DNA of 6,808 nucleotides. Origin: Prevotellaceae bacterium. GTDB lineage: Bacteria > Bacteroidota > Bacteroidia > Bacteroidales > UBA932. Made by a program: the position numbers and the translations under genes. Shown here one piece after another: positions 6,515-6,808 of the stretch (positions within the stretch are counted from its first letter, which is position 1; each line of letters begins with the position of its first letter). The stretch is taken from the NCBI GenBank assembly GCA_031258755.1, contig JAIRMK010000175.1, positions 1 to 6,808 on the forward strand, given 5' to 3'. Below the pieces are notes generated by a model. That model did not search any database. It was not told the DNA's origin and saw only the letters and a list, made by a program, of their open reading frames with translations.

Positions 6515-6555
6515 GCGCAAAGGCAAATGTGATTAATTAGTGGTTAGTTTTGTCG

Positions 6556-6582
6556 CTTCACGCCTTACCCTTCACGCTTTAC
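6556..6582. repeat. Short direct repeat, 14-base period
   Basis: CTTCACGCCTTAC (6556-6568) and CTTCACGCTTTAC (6570-6582) differ at one base and are separated by one C. The repeat lies between the GC-rich block and the terminator. No function is apparent; it may be simple-sequence debris at the edge of the repeat element. Confidence 0.5.
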
Positions 6583-6601
6583 TTTTTCAAAAATCGCAAA
6601 T

Positions 6602-6629
6602 CGCTCGCCATAAGGTGGGCGGTTTTTTT
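6602..6629 (+). terminator. Rho-independent terminator, rightward strand
   Basis: CGCTCGCC (6602-6609) and GGTGGGCG (6614-6621) form an 8-bp stem with an ATAA loop, followed by G and seven T (6623-6629). Two pairs are G-U wobbles in the rightward RNA (6605-6618 and 6607-6616). In the leftward RNA these become A-C mismatches, and there is no immediate long U run. It is therefore best read as stopping rightward transcripts before they enter the convergent PIN gene, about 390 bases past the operon's last stop codon. Confidence 0.7.
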
Positions 6630-6650
6630 GTGGGGCGGAATGAATAATTT

Positions 6651-6808
6651 TTAAATACGAGTGGTTTCCAGAATTTTTAAGAAATCTTCGGCTTTTATGG
6701 ATTGTATATAAGGAAAATTTATATTATCAAGCACATCAAAATGATGGTCGTTGGTAACAATATATTCGGCATTGGCTGCAATGGCTACATCTACAAACTT
6801 GTTGTCAT
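6651..6808 (-). CDS. PIN-domain protein, C-terminal end (5' end outside window)
   Basis: On the minus strand an open frame enters from the right edge and ends at a TAA whose complement is 6651-6653; 51 residues are visible. The sequence begins DNKFVDVAIAANAEYIVTND and later has SIKAEDFLKIL. This fits the C-terminal part of PIN-family nucleases of the 'putative toxin, PIN family' type, in which the first Asp (in DNKF) and the Asp of TND are two of the acidic residues that bind the metal. Such proteins cleave RNA and are often toxins paired with a small antitoxin gene, usually upstream, which here would be outside the window. The gene is convergent with the operon and more AT-rich than it, compatible with accessory DNA. 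Whether it is a functional toxin, and whether an antitoxin exists, cannot be judged from this fragment. Confidence 0.75.
   Translation of the reverse strand, partial: DNKFVDVAIAANAEYIVTNDHHFDVLDNINFPYIQSIKAEDFLKILETTRI

Larger units (their letters stand above)
6217..6650. other. 434-base intergenic region without a recognisable gene
   Basis: No open reading frame, tRNA or rRNA in this stretch is convincing. From left to right it contains an AT-rich segment with GATTA/GGTTA-type repeats (6221-6243), an inverted and a direct repeat (6275-6340), a GC-rich block with successive hairpins (6380-6520), another AT-rich segment with the same GTGATTAAT word (6529-6549), a 14-base-period direct repeat (6556-6582), a 7-base tandem repeat AAATCGC (6591-6604) and a terminator hairpin (6602-6629). 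The sharp change from AT-rich to GC-rich and back suggests that the central block is an inserted or dispersed element rather than leader or spacer sequence of either neighbour. Confidence 0.7.

Noticed and set aside
6217..6650. CRISPR array, tRNA or riboswitch in the spacer
   Set aside because: There are no regularly spaced repeats of suitable length, no cloverleaf with an acceptor stem, and no metabolite-aptamer consensus that I can recognise.

Overview
The window looks like a chromosomal segment from a member of the Bacteroidota, most likely order Bacteroidales. This rests on several family-level features. The RNA polymerase omega protein is the diverged Bacteroidota type. A DUF4835 secreted protein lies directly upstream of recN. 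CoaBC carries the lineage-style PAMDVEMY and LASGL motifs. The TonB-like C-terminal domain is of a Bacteroidales type. No start codon has a Shine-Dalgarno sequence, and most have an A at -3. The genus cannot be assigned.

Positions 1-6216 are one tightly packed rightward gene string: bamD (5' end outside the window), rpoZ-like omega, coaBC, a DUF4835 gene, recN, nagB and a TonB/TolA-like membrane protein. The gaps are 7, 23, 7, 2, 5 and 1 bases, so this is almost certainly an operon or the distal part of one; its promoter lies upstream of the window. The genes are mostly housekeeping but unrelated in function: outer-membrane protein assembly, transcription, coenzyme A synthesis, an exported protein of unclear function, recombination repair, amino-sugar catabolism and a probable energy-coupled envelope protein.

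Positions 6217-6650 (434 bases) hold no gene I can support. The first part is AT-rich, with an inverted repeat and a direct repeat. It is followed by a GC-rich block of successive hairpins (6380-6443 and 6464-6484) that resembles a dispersed REP/BIME-like element, then short direct repeats, then a good rho-independent terminator at 6602-6629. Wobble pairs show that this terminator works best on the rightward strand. At 6651-6808, on the minus strand and convergent with the operon, is the C-terminal end of a PIN-domain protein.

I see no clearly new multi-gene system here. The points most worth following up are a 13-A tract exactly at the CoaC/CoaB linker, where slippage either way would release a free CoaC domain; two non-canonical residues at CoaC catalytic positions; the GC-rich hairpin element; and the TonB-like protein with no ExbB/ExbD genes visible beside it.
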